DNA of 6,967 nt, from assembly GCA_002084765.1 (NCBI GenBank), contig NBMB01000084.1:1-6967 (forward strand), in the 5' to 3' direction. The DNA comes from Candidatus Cloacimonetes bacterium 4572_55. Lineage in GTDB: Bacteria; 4572-55. The notes under the pieces were generated by a model that saw only the letters and a list, made by a program, of their open reading frames with translations, was not told the origin of the DNA and searched no databases. Made by a program: the position numbers and the translations under genes. Shown here piece by piece: positions 4,730 to 6,967 of the stretch; position 1 is the first letter of the stretch; each line of letters starts with the position of its first letter.

Positions 4730-6070
4730 ATGAGTTATGTGAAACCAAGACTTCTAAAAGGGATGCGGGATTTTTTGCCGGCGGATATGCGCCGCCGTCA
4801 GTATGTGATATCAAAGATCAAGAGCTTGTTTCGTCGGTACGGGTTCGAGGCATGCGAAACGCCCACAATGGAATATGCCGACATTCTGGATGGGAAATAT
4901 GGCGAAGAGGAACGGTTGATCTATCGATTCGAGGATAAAGGTCGGCGTCAAGTGGCTTTGAAATATGATCTTACGGTTCCGTTGGCAAGATTGGTCGGTA
5001 TGTATCAACAAGAGCTGACAATGCCTTTTAAACGGTATCAGATCCAGCCAGTTTTTCGATCGGAAAAGCCCCAGAAAGGACGCTATCGCGAATTTTATCA
5101 ATGCGATGTGGATATCGTGGGGGTGAATTCTATACTTGCCGATGCAGAGTTGATCCTATTGGCTATCGACGCGCTGGAGCGGCTTGGGTTTAAAGATTTC
5201 AAAGTTCGGATCAATCATCGTCGTCTCCTGTCGGCTATTGCTGAGTATAGCGGCGTACCGAAAAGCCAAGCAGACGCGATCGCTATATCTATCGACAAGC
5301 TGGATAAAATCGGTATAGATGGGGTGCGCAAAGACTTGACTGCCCGAGGCATAGAAGAAAAAAGTCGAGATAAAATTATAGACTTGATCACGCTGACGGA
5401 GCGATCGGAAACCGCCTCTCCAGAGGATATGCTGAACCAATTGCGCCCTATTTTGAAGGATTTTTCGTCAGCCCAGGACGCGCTGGATGATCTGGAGTAT
5501 CTTTTTTCTACACTAAAGGGACTCTCCATACCGAGCGAGCGATATGATTTTGATCTGACACTGGCGCGCGGATTGGGGTATTATACGGGACCCATATTTG
5601 AAATCTATGTCGCCAAGCCAAAAATCGGAAGCATCGGAGGCGGAGGGCGTTATGGAAATTTGATCGGCATGTTTATGAGGCGAAACGTCCCCGCGACCGG
5701 AATCTCTCTGGGATTGGAGCGCATTATCGACGTGATGAGCGAACTCGACATGTTCCCGGATAATTTGGATCAGATTCACGTATTGGTGGGATTATTCAAT
5801 GTAGAGACCGCAGTCTATTCTTTACAGATTGCCAAGCAATTGCGAGAAGCCGGTATCTTCACAGATATTTATTATCAACCGGTTAAGTTAAAAAAGCAAT
5901 TTGCTTATGCAAATAAAAAAAATATCCCATACGTGGTTATGGCGGGTCCCGATGAGCAGAAAGAAAATAAGCTGGCTCTGAAAGATATGAAAACCGGAGA
6001 GCAACGGAGAATGGACCTGCAACAGGCAATCATATTTTTGGGAGAACGCTATGAAAATCAAATCGGCTGA
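4730..6070 (+). CDS. hisS: Histidine--tRNA ligase (HisRS), archaeal/eukaryote-like subtype
   Basis: This class II synthetase charges tRNA-His with histidine using ATP. The 446-residue protein has KGMRDFLP (10-17) at its N-terminus, YDLTVPLAR (79-87), a motif 2 region with FRSEKPQKGRYREFYQCD (109-126), the histidine-binding LARGLGYYTG (278-287), GGGGRYG (303-309) and motif 3 LGLERII (327-333). An alpha/beta anticodon-binding domain follows from about 355. The YDLTVP block and the upstream GKYGEEERLIYRFED segment are those of archaeal, eukaryotic and Bacteroidetes enzymes; the E. coli type has an RPEGTA block there. The start is fixed by AAGGGAG about eight bases upstream and by the conserved KPRLLKGMRDF beginning. 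It overlaps engB by 20 bp. The HisZ paralogue (ATP phosphoribosyltransferase regulator) is excluded by the intact catalytic motifs and the anticodon domain. Confidence 0.96.
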   Translation: MSYVKPRLLKGMRDFLPADMRRRQYVISKIKSLFRRYGFEACETPTMEYADILDGKYGEEERLIYRFEDKGRRQVALKYDLTVPLARLVGMYQQELTMPFKRYQIQPVFRSEKPQKGRYREFYQCDVDIVGVNSILADAELILLAIDALERLGFKDFKVRINHRRLLSAIAEYSGVPKSQADAIAISIDKLDKIGIDGVRKDLTARGIEEKSRDKIIDLITLTERSETASPEDMLNQLRPILKDFSSAQDALDDLEYLFSTLKGLSIPSERYDFDLTLARGLGYYTGPIFEIYVAKPKIGSIGGGGRYGNLIGMFMRRNVPATGISLGLERIIDVMSELDMFPDNLDQIHVLVGLFNVETAVYSLQIAKQLREAGIFTDIYYQPVKLKKQFAYANKKNIPYVVMAGPDEQKENKLALKDMKTGEQRRMDLQQAIIFLGERYENQIG

Positions 6071-6641
6071 ATATATTTTGAGCGTCGCCGCCCTGAATCA
6101 ACTGCCTGATACTGGGCTGCCGGAGATTGCGTTTTCTGGACGATCCAATGTGGGTAAGTCATCGCTGGCAAACAAGATACTGAATCGGCGGAAGTTGTTT
6201 AAAACCAGCTCTACCCCAGGAAAAACCAGATTGCTGAACTATTTTCTGATCAATGAGGAATTTTATTTTGTCGATCTGCCCGGGTATGGATACGCCAAAG
6301 TATCGAAGAGTATGAGAGAGTCCTGGGCCAGGCTGATCGAGTCCTATTTGGAGCGGAGAGAGACATTGCATCTCGTGGTGCAGTTGGTGGATATGCGCAT
6401 TCCGCCGCAAAAATCCGATATGCAGATGACGGAATATCTCCGATATTATGATATTCCTTTTTGTCTTGTCGCAACAAAAACAGATAAGGTGAAGCGCAGA
6501 GACCTGAATAAAAATATCGCCGCGATCAAGAAAAGTTTCGGGGTTGAGGGCGTTATTCCTTTTTCTGCAGTAACCGGTCTGGGAGCGGATCGGTTATGGA
6601 GCGCGATCACCCATATTTTACAAATCGAAAATCCCTGCTGA
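6051..6641 (+). CDS. engB: Ribosome-assembly GTPase EngB (YsxC/YihA)
   Basis: EngB is a small GTPase of the TrmE-Era-EngA-EngB-Septin group that binds the 50S subunit late in its assembly and is usually essential. The 196-residue protein has all the G motifs: GRSNVGKSS (30-38), TPGKTRLLNYF (55-65), DLPGYG (75-80), TKTD (142-145) and SAVTG (172-176). The DLPGYGYA signature separates it from other small GTPases. Length is normal. The start ATG lies inside the last seven codons of hisS, with GGGAG (6040-6044) six bases upstream, so translation is probably coupled to hisS. It shares the ribosome-assembly role with Der on the other strand, though the two genes are in separate operons here. Confidence 0.96.
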   Translation: MKIKSAEYILSVAALNQLPDTGLPEIAFSGRSNVGKSSLANKILNRRKLFKTSSTPGKTRLLNYFLINEEFYFVDLPGYGYAKVSKSMRESWARLIESYLERRETLHLVVQLVDMRIPPQKSDMQMTEYLRYYDIPFCLVATKTDKVKRRDLNKNIAAIKKSFGVEGVIPFSAVTGLGADRLWSAITHILQIENPC

Positions 6642-6668
6642 ACCCCGTAAGGAAGGATTCAGCAAGGA
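6632..6668 (+). other. Stem-loop spanning the engB stop codon
   Basis: TGCTGAA (6636-6642) is mirrored by TTCAGCA (6658-6664) with a 15-base loop. After one C/A mismatch the stem extends by TCC/GGA (6632-6634 with 6666-6668). The engB stop codon lies within the 5' arm. No T run follows; instead comes GAGAAAAAACG. It could be an mRNA-stabilising or inefficient termination structure, but it is not a classical rho-independent terminator. Confidence 0.35.
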
Positions 6669-6967
6669 GAAAAAACGTTTAAAAGGAGAATTTAAATGCC
6701 ATTCGAAACTATCGCTGGCATGACCCTCTTGCAACTCGTCTTCTTTTCTGGCGCGGCATGATGACATCCGCGACCGTTTCGAGCTGCACCCCAGCGTGCG
6801 GGAATTTGTATATAACCAGATCCCTCTAACCTGCATTATTCATAAGCCTCGGAGAACCAGAGGTCTCAGATGTTTGATATTTAATGGGTTAAAGTCTATT
6901 TTTAACGACATTTCCAAGAGAACTCAGTTTCTATGAAAATTTCAGAACCCTTATTTGGGCTGACTCT
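6642..6967. other. Region downstream of engB without a convincing gene
   Basis: The 326 bases to the window edge contain the stem-loop above, a Shine-Dalgarno-like AAAAGGAG with a short frame (described separately), a small hairpin CCTCGG-AGAA-CC-A-GAGG at 6847-6863 with one bulged base and no T tract, and otherwise AT-rich unassigned sequence. I see no terminator for hisS-engB and no RNA gene. On the minus strand a 72-codon frame (6618-6836) overlaps the end of engB, has an atypical Ser/Arg/Lys-rich composition and is not supported as a gene. Confidence 0.5.
6696..6936 (+). pseudogene. Possible decayed or frameshifted small gene, unidentified
   Basis: AAAAGGAG (6681-6688) precedes an ATG at 6696 with good spacing. 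The frame encodes MPFETIAGMTLLQLVFFSGAA and ends at TGA 6759-6761. In the next plus-strand frame, the interval from 6724 to the TGA at 6934-6936 is open. Its first part reads ARHDDIRDRF followed by ELHPSVREFVYNQIPL, which has the look of real protein and is locally GC-rich, while the part after about 6815 does not. One frame change near 6745-6760 would join the two. I recognise no family. It may be a degraded gene, a 21-residue peptide, or chance. Confidence 0.22.

Noticed and set aside
4730-6070. HisZ, the regulatory HisRS paralogue of histidine biosynthesis.
   Set aside because: Motifs 2 and 3, the histidine-binding LARGLGYYTG segment and a C-terminal anticodon domain are all present, and no other his biosynthesis gene is nearby.
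6618-6836. A 72-codon minus-strand gene after engB.
   Set aside because: It overlaps the end of engB, has atypical Ser/Arg/Lys-rich composition, no clear ribosome-binding site and no recognisable motif.

Overview
The window is an ordinary bacterial chromosomal segment of moderate GC. It carries six intact housekeeping or accessory genes in two divergent blocks, flanked by remnant and repeat DNA at both ends. A Gram-negative member or relative of the FCB superphylum (Bacteroidetes and allied lineages) is suggested. The grounds are that HisRS is the subtype I associate with Bacteroidetes, archaea and eukaryotes (YDLTVPLAR in place of the E. coli-type RPEGTA block), and that there is a lipoprotein-like NlpC/P60 enzyme. 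This taxonomic reading is inference; no rRNA or other strong marker is present.

Left edge (1-324): the in-frame C-terminal tail of what looks like a DDE transposase (1-117), an AT-rich spacer with a 7-bp inverted repeat, a strong bidirectional rho-independent terminator with a GCAA tetraloop (222-258), and a short cluster of direct repeats built on AATCAGCG / AATCTGCGGACC (264-316).

Minus-strand block (325-4421, transcribed right to left): a six-transmembrane voltage-sensor channel with a cytoplasmic RCK/TrkA module, a small NlpC/P60 cell-wall hydrolase, then after a 168-bp AT-rich gap the ribosome-assembly GTPase Der and the acyl-phosphate-dependent glycerol-3-phosphate acyltransferase PlsY. 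der and plsY are separated by one base and are probably translationally coupled. The terminator at 222-258 closes this block.

Central intergenic region (4422-4729): a divergent promoter region. The best promoter-like match faces hisS, and a perfect 6-bp hairpin lies in its leader.

Plus-strand block (4730-6641): hisS and engB (ysxC/yihA) overlap by 20 bp and form an operon. Together the window holds two GTPases for large-ribosomal-subunit assembly (Der and EngB), one tRNA charging enzyme, one phospholipid synthesis enzyme and two envelope proteins.

Right edge (6642-6967): no convincing gene. A well-formed Shine-Dalgarno precedes a 21-codon frame that stops just before a GC-richer open stretch in another frame, which may be a decayed gene.

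The most unusual item is the channel. It has a textbook S4 with six arginines at every third position, but the K+ selectivity signature TVGYGD is replaced by AGEMGQ in an otherwise well-aligned pore. I saw no CRISPR array, defence system, tRNA or rRNA, and I do not think the window holds a wholly new multi-gene system.
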